Assembly (NCBI GenBank): GCA_036380875.1
Contig: DASVDX010000028.1
Span: 1-64,000 of the forward strand
Length of the DNA stretch: 64,000 bases
Origin: ZC4RG17 sp036380875
Lineage (GTDB): Bacteria > Actinomycetota > Acidimicrobiia > Spongiisociales > ZC4RG35
Reading direction: 5' to 3'
In this document: positions 9,194 to 16,901 of the stretch, one piece after another
How the letters are laid out: each line of letters begins with the position of its first letter
Position numbering within the stretch: the stretch's first letter is position 1
Notes under the pieces: generated by a model
Told to the model about the DNA's origin: nothing
The model's input: only the letters and a program-made list of their open reading frames with translations
Database searches by the model: none
Program-made: the position numbers and the translations under genes

Positions 9194-11824
9194 ATGCCGG
9201 TAAACGGCCAGCCAGTCGAGATCCGATCACAGCACGAGTCCGCCCTGGACTTCATTCGGCAGGACCTGGGCCTCACCGGCGCCAAGCTGGTGTGCGGAAC
9301 CGGGGTCTGCGGGGCGTGCACGATCTCGGTCGACGGAGTGCCCGTCGCCTCCTGTGTGCTGCCGATCGAGGAACTGGAGGGCCGCGACGTGCGGACCGTG
9401 GAGGGGCTGGCCGACGGGGAAAGGCTGCACCCGGTCCAGGCGGCGTTCATGGCCTGCGACGCCCTCCAATGCGGCTACTGCACTCCGGGGTTCGTCGTCG
9501 AGGCGGTCGCCTTCTACGACCGCTGGCGTCAGGCGAAAGGCAAGCAGCGGCCCCACCGTGATGACATCGCCCGCGCCCTCGCCGGGCACCTCTGCCGTTG
9601 CGGCGCCTACGAGAACATCTATCGGGCGGTGAGTGATGCCTGCGTCGGGTTGTTCGACGGTGTCACGGACGTGAACGCCCCTCGACCCGATGCGAAGGAG
9701 AAGGTGACCGGCGCCGCCAAATACACGACCGACCTGATGGTGGACGCTGCTGTCGGGCGCATCGTCCGCTCCTCCGTCCCCCACGGCGACATCGCTTCGA
9801 TCGACATCGCTCCCGCTCTGACGATGGAGGGTGTGTTGGCGGCCGTCACCCTCGCCGAGCCGGGCGAGCGGGTGCGTTACGTCGGCCAGCCCCTGGCCGC
9901 GGTGGCGGCGGTGGACGAGGCGACGGCGCGACGGGCAGCGGAAGCGGTCGTCGCCAGGATCACGCCCCGCCCGGCGGCCTTCGGTGCTCCACAGTGCCTC
10001 GCCGAAGGCGCCCCGGACGTGCATGGCTGGTGGCTGCCCCCCTCCAACAACGAGGCTCCCGCCATTCCCAACGTGCGGCGCCGCAACCTGGTCGGCCCCA
10101 CCGTCCCTCCGACACCCAGCGCCTGGCGTGTGCGTCGCCGTCTGAAGCGTGCCGAGGAGGGCCTGAACCTCGTGACCGGGAGCTGGCAAACCTCGGTCGT
10201 CTCCCACACGGCCTTCGAGCCCCACGCCGCCGTCGCCGAATGGAAGGACGACGGAAGTCTCGTCGTGCACCTCTCCACCCAGGGGGTATGGCCCAACCGG
10301 CGACGACTCGCCGAAGCCCTCGAAATCCCCGAGGAGAAGGTCGAGGTGCGGGCCGAGTACGTGGGCGGTGCCTTCGGAGCCAAACAGAGCCTGGGTGTGG
10401 AGGCTTTGGCGGCCGCCTTGTTGTCCCGGGCTGCTCGTCGCCCCGTGAGAGTCGTCTTCGACCGTGCGGAGGAGCTCACGGTGGGAGGCAATCGGCCCGG
10501 TGCCGAAGTCGAGCTGTCGCTCGCCTGGTCCGCCGACCTGGGGTTGGAGGCGCTGAAGGTGAAATCGGTGGCCGACTCCGGCGCCTCCGCCGGAAGTCTC
10601 GTCGCCTCCTTCCTTCCCCGGTTCGTCTACCCGGGCGCCCCGCGGACGCTGCTCGACTACGACGCGGTCTCCAACATGCCTCCCGGCACGGCGTTCCGCG
10701 CTCCGGGAGGGCCCCCCGCCCTCCTGGCGCTGGAGGGTGCCATCGACGAGATGGCCGTCACTCTCGACATCGACCCGATCGAGCTGCGACGCAGGTGGAA
10801 CGACCGTCCGCTCCGCGAGGCGATGTACGACTGGGCGGAAAGCCACGAACTGTGGCGCAGCCGCCGCCACCCCGGACATGGCCGGATCCGCCGGGGCGTC
10901 GGGGTCGCCTTCGGATCTTGGTTCCAGGGCCACGACCCGGCCAGCGAGGTGACCGTTGCGGCCGGGCCGGACGGCGTATCCGTGCGTGCCGCCGCCCAGG
11001 ACATCGGAAACGGCACCCGGGGGATGCTGGCCACCGCCGTGGCTTCCGCGTTCGGCATCGACCCCGCCGAGGTCCAGGTCGAGGTGGGGACGACGGCAGG
11101 AGGACGTCCCGGGCCCATGTCGTCTGGGTCGCGCACCACTACGACTCTGTGGCCGGCGGCGCGGGCCGCCGCCGAAGCCGCTCGCGACCGGCTCGTCGAG
11201 CAGCTCGGCGACATCGGCCTGGAGGGCGCGATGCCCGCCGACGGAGGAGTGGTCCATTCCGGGGAGGAACTTCCGTGGCGCGATCTCCTGCCCCGGCTTC
11301 AGCCCGTCACCGTGTCTCACAGACGCCCTCCGGATCATCGCCGCCTCACCCCGTTCACACATCGCATCGGCGGTGTGCAGTTCGGCCTCGGTCTGCCCGA
11401 ATCCGCCCACATCGTCGCTGTGGAGGTCGACACTCGCCTCGGCACCACCCGACTACTGCGGGTCGCCACCTGTCTGGCCGCCGGGCGGATCCACGCCCCG
11501 GACCTGGCCCGCAGCCAGGTCCACGGTGCCGTCGTGCAGGGGCTGGGGATGGCGCTCCATGAGCGGCGGCGCTACGACCCGAACGTCGGGATCGTGATCA
11601 GCGCCAACCTCGAGGACTACCGGCTGCCCGGCATCGGCGACCTGCCGGAACTCGAAGTGGAGTTCATCGAATGGGGGTTCGAGCACGTCTATGGCGGCGG
11701 TGTCGGTCTGGCGGAACTGGCGATGGTGGCGGTGCCGGCCGCCGTCGCCAACGCGGTCTCCCACGCCACCGGGCGGCGAATCCGGCGCCTGCCGATGACA
11801 CCAGAGGAGGTGATGGCGCCGTGA
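9194..11824 (+). CDS. Molybdenum hydroxylase, fused [2Fe-2S] and Mo-pterin subunits
   Basis: An 876-residue aldehyde oxidase/xanthine dehydrogenase family enzyme. Residues 1-160 form the ferredoxin-like small subunit: Cys34, Cys39, Cys42 and Cys54 for the plant-type cluster, and Cys93, Cys96, Cys134 and Cys136 for the second cluster. The rest is the molybdopterin subunit, with AVRYVGQPLAAV-like, FEPHAAVA, YVGGAFGAKQ, GTAFRAPGGPP and QDIGNGTRG elements. These two subunits are usually separate genes in bacterial PaoABC or CO-dehydrogenase-like enzymes; here they are one chain. The region before VRYVGQP is shorter than usual. The usual GVGE active-site motif reads GVGLAE, so the catalytic Glu is shifted by two residues. 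ATG at 9194, 11 bp after the YihY gene. Confidence 0.9.
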   Translation: MPVNGQPVEIRSQHESALDFIRQDLGLTGAKLVCGTGVCGACTISVDGVPVASCVLPIEELEGRDVRTVEGLADGERLHPVQAAFMACDALQCGYCTPGFVVEAVAFYDRWRQAKGKQRPHRDDIARALAGHLCRCGAYENIYRAVSDACVGLFDGVTDVNAPRPDAKEKVTGAAKYTTDLMVDAAVGRIVRSSVPHGDIASIDIAPALTMEGVLAAVTLAEPGERVRYVGQPLAAVAAVDEATARRAAEAVVARITPRPAAFGAPQCLAEGAPDVHGWWLPPSNNEAPAIPNVRRRNLVGPTVPPTPSAWRVRRRLKRAEEGLNLVTGSWQTSVVSHTAFEPHAAVAEWKDDGSLVVHLSTQGVWPNRRRLAEALEIPEEKVEVRAEYVGGAFGAKQSLGVEALAAALLSRAARRPVRVVFDRAEELTVGGNRPGAEVELSLAWSADLGLEALKVKSVADSGASAGSLVASFLPRFVYPGAPRTLLDYDAVSNMPPGTAFRAPGGPPALLALEGAIDEMAVTLDIDPIELRRRWNDRPLREAMYDWAESHELWRSRRHPGHGRIRRGVGVAFGSWFQGHDPASEVTVAAGPDGVSVRAAAQDIGNGTRGMLATAVASAFGIDPAEVQVEVGTTAGGRPGPMSSGSRTTTTLWPAARAAAEAARDRLVEQLGDIGLEGAMPADGGVVHSGEELPWRDLLPRLQPVTVSHRRPPDHRRLTPFTHRIGGVQFGLGLPESAHIVAVEVDTRLGTTRLLRVATCLAAGRIHAPDLARSQVHGAVVQGLGMALHERRRYDPNVGIVISANLEDYRLPGIGDLPELEVEFIEWGFEHVYGGGVGLAELAMVAVPAAVANAVSHATGRRIRRLPMTPEEVMAP

Positions 11825-12819
11825 TCCGGCCCACCACACTCGAAGAGGCCGCCCGCGTCGACGGGGAATATCGGGCCGGCGGCACCGACCTCCTCGCCCG
11901 CCGTCGATTGGGCCTGCATTCCGGTGTGGTCGTCGACCTGACGCGGATACCCGGGCTGGTAGGAGTCGAGCAATTGGACGAGGGCGTGAGGATCGGGGCG
12001 CTGACCCGCATCGCCGACGTCGCCACCGCCCCGATCATTGCCGGCTCCTACCCGGCGCTGGCCTCGACCGCCGCCTCTCTCGCCACCCCCCAGATCCGGG
12101 CGGCGGGCACAGTGGGGGGCAACCTCTTGCAGCGGAACCGCTGCCCCTACTACCGCCATCCTCACTTCTCGTGTTTCAAGTCGGGGGGCGATTCGTGTCC
12201 CGCCCGCTTCGGCGATCACTCGCACGGTGTGGTCTTCGATCTCGGGCCGTGCGTGAGCCCGCATCCTTCATCGATCGGGGCTGCGTTGCTCACCTACGAC
12301 GCCGAAGTCGACGTCACAGGTCGAGGGCGCATCCCGGTCGCCGAAGTGTTCGGCGACGGGAGCGACGGTCAGCGTGACCACCAGCTAGGGCCAGGGGAGG
12401 TCCTCGTCGCCATCCATCTGCCTGCTCCATGGGAAGGAGAAAGGGCGGCCTACCAGCGGGTGACGTCCCGGGCGCTGGCCGAGTGGCCGATCGTCGAGGC
12501 GGTCTGCCGCCTCACATTGGACGACGGGGGGCGCATATCGCGGGCTGGGGTGGCGGTCGGCGGAGTGGCACCGGTGCCGCTGCGAAGCCGGGCCGTGGAA
12601 GAGGCACTCGTCGGGGTGGCTGCGAGCGACCGGTCGGCGATCGAAGAAGCTGCCCGCGAGGTGGCTGACGGCGCCGATCCCCTGCCGCAGACCGGCCACA
12701 AGGTCCCTCTCCTGATCGCTCTGGTCGCCGACGTGATCGAGTCTGCCGCCAATCATGAACCGACGACCGAGGCCGGCTTGGCGGAAAGGGGCTTACCGAC
12801 GAAGTCGGGACCCCTGTAG
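11821..12819 (+). CDS. Molybdenum hydroxylase FAD subunit with probable [4Fe-4S] cluster
   Basis: A 332-residue FAD-binding subunit of a xanthine dehydrogenase-type complex. It shows the two FAD loops, RAGGTDLLARRR near residue 20 and AAGTVGGNLLQRNRC at 94-108. Four cysteines (108, 118, 126, 144) lie in a loop directly after the second FAD motif. The same position carries a [4Fe-4S] cluster in E. coli PaoB and in 4-hydroxybenzoyl-CoA reductase, so an extra cluster is likely. GTG start overlaps the fused subunit stop (GTGA at 11821), so the two chains should be translated together and form one complex. The substrate, probably an aldehyde or N-heterocycle, is not evident. No Mo-cofactor insertion chaperone is adjacent. 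Confidence 0.9.
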   Translation: MIRPTTLEEAARVDGEYRAGGTDLLARRRLGLHSGVVVDLTRIPGLVGVEQLDEGVRIGALTRIADVATAPIIAGSYPALASTAASLATPQIRAAGTVGGNLLQRNRCPYYRHPHFSCFKSGGDSCPARFGDHSHGVVFDLGPCVSPHPSSIGAALLTYDAEVDVTGRGRIPVAEVFGDGSDGQRDHQLGPGEVLVAIHLPAPWEGERAAYQRVTSRALAEWPIVEAVCRLTLDDGGRISRAGVAVGGVAPVPLRSRAVEEALVGVAASDRSAIEEAAREVADGADPLPQTGHKVPLLIALVADVIESAANHEPTTEAGLAERGLPTKSGPL

Positions 12820-12829
12820 GCTCGCGCGG

Positions 12830-13396
12830 GTGGCAATCGACATCGCCGGCTTCGTAGCCGACCTCAAAGAGCACGCCATCGACCACGGTTTCCACGTCCA
12901 CGACGAACGTCACATCATCGAGACGTACTCACTCCGCCAATCGTGGGAGGTGGACCTGCATCCGGAGAGCGGGTGTGGCCGTCCCCTCGACCTGCATCTC
13001 GCTCTCGACGTCGATCCCCGGGTGCTGCTCGCCCTCCAGGACAAGTTGGAGGAGATGGCCGACGAGTGGGAGGAACCACCCGACGAGTACCACCTCGACC
13101 TGTACTTCAACTGGGCAGTGCCGCCTCTCTCCGAGCCGCCCGACCTGCTGGTGCTCGCCACCGATCTGGCCGGGATCGGGGGGATGGCGCTTTCGGTCGA
13201 GGTCTCGGCGATCGACTCCTATGCCGCCGTCACCGACGCCCCCGAACGGAGGCTGACACTCATCGGGCGCACCACCGTGTCGTTGGTGGACATGTTGATG
13301 GGCCGGGAGCAGCTCTGTGAGGCGCTCGATCGCTCACGGGAGGTCAGCGAGTACCTGCTGGACCGAGTCGACGATTGGCTCGGCCACGACGTCTGA
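12830..13396 (+). CDS. Hypothetical protein
   Basis: A 188-residue acidic soluble protein that I do not recognise. It has no signal peptide or membrane segment. Notable segments are SWEVDLHPESGCGRPLDLHL and a long acidic helix LQDKLEEMADEWEEPPDEYH. The GTG at 12830 is chosen as the start because it lies 10 bp after the hydroxylase FAD gene and opens AIDIAGFVADLKEHAIDHG; an earlier in-frame ATG at 12755 sits inside the FAD gene. It could be co-transcribed with the hydroxylase genes. Its end is 3 bp from the convergent Pro-rich gene. Codon use matches its neighbours. Confidence 0.75.
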   Translation: MAIDIAGFVADLKEHAIDHGFHVHDERHIIETYSLRQSWEVDLHPESGCGRPLDLHLALDVDPRVLLALQDKLEEMADEWEEPPDEYHLDLYFNWAVPPLSEPPDLLVLATDLAGIGGMALSVEVSAIDSYAAVTDAPERRLTLIGRTTVSLVDMLMGREQLCEALDRSREVSEYLLDRVDDWLGHDV

Positions 13397-13399
13397 GGC

Positions 13400-15133
13400 T
13401 CAACTTCCGGGCTGCACCCGGAACCGGAGCACCTCGTTCCTGACCTCGATCGAATAGGTCACTCCGTTGCGGCTGAGCTCGCCGCCCATGTCCGAGATCT
13501 TCGGGTCGTCGACGTCGACGCCCAGCGCTCCGAGCACGTCGCGTCGTGCCTCAGGAGACAGTGACGGGTCGGCCCAGGCGACGGCGATCCCCATGGCGTA
13601 GAGGATGTCGCGGTCGGAGCCGGTCCCCTCGGGGGCCATGCTCAGCTCCAGCGCGCCATCCTCGTCGTAGATGAGGTGAACCGCCGGCACCGGAGCGCTC
13701 GAAAGCGGCAGCGCCTCGCCGGCGATCGTCAGATGGTGGAACCCGTACTGGGCGGCGATGGCGTTCCAGCTGTCGACGAATGCGGCCGCGGCGGCTGCGT
13801 TCTCCGGCGAGACCGTGGTGGACGGCGGCGGAGCAGTCGTGGTGGTGGTCGGAGGAGGCGGGACCGACGTAGCCGGGGTGGTGACGGTCTCGGGGGTGGC
13901 GGCCGGCTCTTCGCCCACCAGGGAGGAGAGAACCGCCCAGGCGGCCACCCCGAGGATGGCGAGCAGGAGGACCGCTCCTCCGATCACGATTCCCCACTGG
14001 CGAAGGTTCTCGGCATCGGAGAGCGGTGCCGGCGTGTCGTCCTCCGCTGGTTCTTCGACACTTGGAGCAGGCCTTTCATGCTTCTCGGCTCGACGGGCCT
14101 GGCGAAGCCGCTGGGCCAACCGGCTCGGGTTGGGGCGAGATTCGCTCGGGTCGTCTGCCGGCGACGAACTCGGCGCGGCCGCCGGAGCCTGAGGTTCAGG
14201 CGCCGCAGGCGACGGAGGTGAGGCTACGGCCGAAGAAGTGGGCTGCGCGGCGGGCTCGGGGGCGGGCGCCGGGGATTCCGCGACCGGGGCCGGTCGTGGG
14301 GCGGGGGCGACCGGCGGGAGAACATCCGCCGAAGGCTCGGTCGGCGGTGCCGGCCGTGGCGCCTCAGGAGCAGGTTCGGAGGGCGCTGCCACCGGGGAAC
14401 GGGGGGTCGTCGACGCCGGCGACGCCGATGATCGAGGCGAAGACGGCGACGCCGGTTGGTGGCGCGGGGCGGCTGGCGGAAGGGTCGGCGTCGACGGTCG
14501 AGGACCCGGCGCTGCTTGGGGTGGCGGCGTGATCGATGGAGGAGTCGGAGACGAGGACTGTGCGGTCGGCGCCTGCTTGGACTGGGGGGCGGCGGCTGGG
14601 GGAGCCGACGACGCCGTGGTGGGCGGTCCGTTGAAGCCGGCGGCGAAGTACTCGTCGGGTTCCTCGTCGACCAGCAAGCCCTGCTGGTCCTGCGGCTCAC
14701 CGAGCGGAGCGAGAAACGTGTCCGACTGGACCGGTGTCGGCGGCTGGTGGGCAAGGGTGCCGGGGTGCGGCCGATGGGTCTCTCGAGGCCTCGGGGGTCG
14801 CACCGCGGGTGCTTCGACCGGTACTGCTGCAGCCTCGGGCGCACTCCGCTCCTGCTGAGTGGGCAGCTCGGTGGGACCGGCGAGGAAGTCGTCGAACGCC
14901 GACGTCTCCTCGGGAACGAAACGCAGGAAGTCGCCCTCGGCGTGCAGTTCGTAGCCTTCTTCCACCGCCCGGAACTCCACCTCGGAGCGCGGCCATGTGC
15001 CGACGGCGTCGCCGATGACGTAGAGGCGGACCGATCCGTTGTTGAACTCGACGGTCGCCGGCACGTTTCCGTCCGGGAGGCTGACGACGCCGATGAAGGA
15101 GCGGCGTACCGTTGTGCTGCTGGGAGGGCTCAC
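13400..15133 (-). CDS. Pro/Ala/Ser-rich single-pass membrane protein
   Basis: A 577-residue protein in three parts. Residues 1-100 form a globular cytoplasmic domain with SFIGVVSLPDGNVPATVEF and EVEFRAVEEGYELHAEGDFL. A long low-complexity Pro/Ala/Ser region follows to about residue 370. Then come one membrane helix (IVIGGAVLLLAILGVAAWAV), a Thr/Pro linker, and an extracellular domain of about 120 residues beginning near NAAAAAAFVDSWNAIAAQYG. The architecture of disordered tail, helix and outer domain resembles cell-envelope or signalling proteins of actinobacteria, but I recognise no named family. GTG start at 15133. It is divergent from the cyclic-nucleotide-type protein across 59 bp. Confidence 0.8.
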   Translation of the reverse strand: MSPPSSTTVRRSFIGVVSLPDGNVPATVEFNNGSVRLYVIGDAVGTWPRSEVEFRAVEEGYELHAEGDFLRFVPEETSAFDDFLAGPTELPTQQERSAPEAAAVPVEAPAVRPPRPRETHRPHPGTLAHQPPTPVQSDTFLAPLGEPQDQQGLLVDEEPDEYFAAGFNGPPTTASSAPPAAAPQSKQAPTAQSSSPTPPSITPPPQAAPGPRPSTPTLPPAAPRHQPASPSSPRSSASPASTTPRSPVAAPSEPAPEAPRPAPPTEPSADVLPPVAPAPRPAPVAESPAPAPEPAAQPTSSAVASPPSPAAPEPQAPAAAPSSSPADDPSESRPNPSRLAQRLRQARRAEKHERPAPSVEEPAEDDTPAPLSDAENLRQWGIVIGGAVLLLAILGVAAWAVLSSLVGEEPAATPETVTTPATSVPPPPTTTTTAPPPSTTVSPENAAAAAAFVDSWNAIAAQYGFHHLTIAGEALPLSSAPVPAVHLIYDEDGALELSMAPEGTGSDRDILYAMGIAVAWADPSLSPEARRDVLGALGVDVDDPKISDMGGELSRNGVTYSIEVRNEVLRFRVQPGS

Positions 15134-15154
15134 GGTGATCTTTGATCGTCACCG
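15133..15154. promoter_or_regulatory. Imperfect palindrome between divergent genes
   Basis: An inverted repeat CGGTGATC / GATC(G)TCACCG with a TTT centre and a one-base bulge lies between the Pro-rich membrane protein gene and the CNBD protein gene. It overlaps the GTG start of the former. It could be an operator or a hairpin. Support is limited to symmetry and position. Confidence 0.3.
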
Positions 15155-15192
15155 AGGCGGCGAGTCTTGAACGATTGGCTACCCTCCTTCCA

Positions 15193-15597
15193 ATGGGCTC
15201 CGACACTCTCGACCGCCTGCGCCGCGTGCCCTTGTTCGCCGACCTCGATGCCGAGGGACTCGAACGCCTGGCGTCGATCGCCAACGAGTTCGAGGCATCG
15301 GCGGGGCATGTGCTGATGGAGAGGGGCCAGGCCGGCACTGGCGTGTTCATCATCGAGGACGGATCGGTCCGTGTGGAGATGCCGGACGACGACGACGTGA
15401 TCCTCGGTCCCGGGGAGTTCGTCGGTGAGCTGTCGGTCCTCGCCGACACCCCTCGCACGGCCCGGGTGGTCGTCGACAGCGACATGACCGGGCTCGCCAT
15501 TCGCCGCCAGGACCTCGACGACCTCCTCATCGAGGAACCCACCATCGCCGTTGCCATGCTGCGGGCTCTCGCCCGTCGGTTCGTCGGTCACGACTGA
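15193..15597 (+). CDS. Stand-alone cyclic nucleotide-binding domain protein
   Basis: A 134-residue protein that consists of a single CRP/FNR-type cNMP-binding beta-barrel. It has RVPLFADLDAEGLERLASIA at the start, GVFIIEDGSVRVEM and GPGEFVGELSVLADTPRTARVV at the phosphate-binding cassette position. The GELSVL...PRTARV stretch retains the Arg expected in the phosphate-binding cassette. There is no helix-turn-helix, so it is not a DNA-binding CRP but a sensor or partner module. ATG at 15193; an upstream in-frame ATG at 15142 lies in the divergent promoter region. It lies 67 bp before glgC and may be co-transcribed with it. The ligand is not proven. Confidence 0.85.
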   Translation: MGSDTLDRLRRVPLFADLDAEGLERLASIANEFEASAGHVLMERGQAGTGVFIIEDGSVRVEMPDDDDVILGPGEFVGELSVLADTPRTARVVVDSDMTGLAIRRQDLDDLLIEEPTIAVAMLRALARRFVGHD

Positions 15598-15664
15598 CCC
15601 AGGCGCGGTACGCTCCGTTCGTGCCCTATCCGGCCGGTTGGCGCTGCAGTCTCCGGGAGGAACG

Positions 15665-16897
15665 ATGAAACCTTCCCAGGTGTTGTCGATGGTGCTGGCA
15701 GGAGGGGAGGGGAAGCGTCTGATGCCCCTCACCCGTGACCGGGCGAAACCGGCGGTTCCGTTCGGCGGCCACTACCGGCTCATCGATTTCGCGCTCTCCA
15801 ACCTCGTCAACGCCGGTTTTCGACGGATCGTCGTCCTCACCCAGTACAAGAGCCACAGCCTCAACGTGCATCTCTCCAGGACCTGGCGGATGTCGACGCT
15901 GCTCGGCAACTACGTCACTTCGGTTCCGGCCCAGATGCGGATGGGACAGCGGTGGTTCCTCGGCTCGGCAGATGCCATCTTCCAGAACCTGAACATCATC
16001 AACGACGAGCAGCCGGACTACATCTTCGTGTTCGGCGCCGACCACATCTACCGGATGGACCCCGCCCAGATGCTGGAGGCGCATCTGGAGAGCGGCGCCG
16101 GTGCCACGGTGGCAGGAATCCGGGTTCCTCGCGAGGAGGCCACCGCCTTCGGCGTCATCGAACTCGAAGGGTCCGGCACCCGGATCGCCCGATTCTGGGA
16201 GAAGCCTGCCGACCCGCCCCCCACTCCCGACGATCCCAACCAGGCCCTGGCGTCGATGGGCAACTATGTCTTCACCACGGAAGTGCTCATCGACCAGTTG
16301 CGGGCCGACGCCGAAGACGAAACCTCCCGCCACGACGTCGGAGGCGACATCATCCCCAAGCTCGTCGACAAGGGACTGGTCCATTGCTACGACTTCACCA
16401 CCAACGTGGTGCCCGGAGTCGGCGAAAGGGAGAGGGGCTACTGGCGGGACGTGGGGACCCTCGACTCGTACTTCGACGCCCACATGGATCTCGTGTCGGC
16501 CGACCCGGTGTTCAGCCTCTACAACGACGACTGGCCGATCTACACGTCGATGGGCACAGCCGCTCCCGCCAAGATCGTGGCGGTGGCCGAGCACGGCGCC
16601 GGGCAGCTCGCCGACTCGATCCTGTCGAACGGCGTGATCATCTCCGGGGCGTACGTCACCCGCACGGTCGCCTCGCCCGGAGTTCGCATCGAAGCCGGGG
16701 CCGTCGTCGACCGGGCGATCCTCCTCGACGACGTCCACATCGGGGCCGGGGCGGAGGTGCGGAACGCCATCATCGACAAGAACGTCGTCATCCCCCCCGG
16801 CTACAAGGTCGGAGTCGACCCCGAATCGGACGCCGAACGATTCACTGTCTCGGAAGGCGGCGTCGTCGCGATAGCCAAGGGCGAAGTCGTCGGCTGA
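15665..16897 (+). CDS. glgC: Glucose-1-phosphate adenylyltransferase
   Basis: A 410-residue ADP-glucose pyrophosphorylase that makes ADP-glucose from ATP and glucose 1-phosphate, the committed step of glycogen synthesis. The nucleotide-binding start LAGGEGKRLMPLTRDRAKP is present at residues 11-29, with FGGHYRLIDFALSN next. DHIYRMD, GVIELEGSG and FWEKP mark the sugar-phosphate site. The C-terminal part is the left-handed beta-helix with hexapeptide-like repeats. ATG at 15665 follows a GGGAGGAACG ribosome site; longer in-frame starts lie in the CNBD gene. glgX lies convergently 4 bp downstream. Family members are allosterically controlled by glycolytic intermediates. Confidence 0.97.
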   Translation: MKPSQVLSMVLAGGEGKRLMPLTRDRAKPAVPFGGHYRLIDFALSNLVNAGFRRIVVLTQYKSHSLNVHLSRTWRMSTLLGNYVTSVPAQMRMGQRWFLGSADAIFQNLNIINDEQPDYIFVFGADHIYRMDPAQMLEAHLESGAGATVAGIRVPREEATAFGVIELEGSGTRIARFWEKPADPPPTPDDPNQALASMGNYVFTTEVLIDQLRADAEDETSRHDVGGDIIPKLVDKGLVHCYDFTTNVVPGVGERERGYWRDVGTLDSYFDAHMDLVSADPVFSLYNDDWPIYTSMGTAAPAKIVAVAEHGAGQLADSILSNGVIISGAYVTRTVASPGVRIEAGAVVDRAILLDDVHIGAGAEVRNAIIDKNVVIPPGYKVGVDPESDAERFTVSEGGVVAIAKGEVVG

Positions 16898-16901
16898 GGC
16901 G

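Noticed and set aside
9227..11410. Very long minus-strand open frame (727 codons) opposite the Mo hydroxylase
   Set aside because: High-GC shadow; the plus frame has all cofactor motifs.
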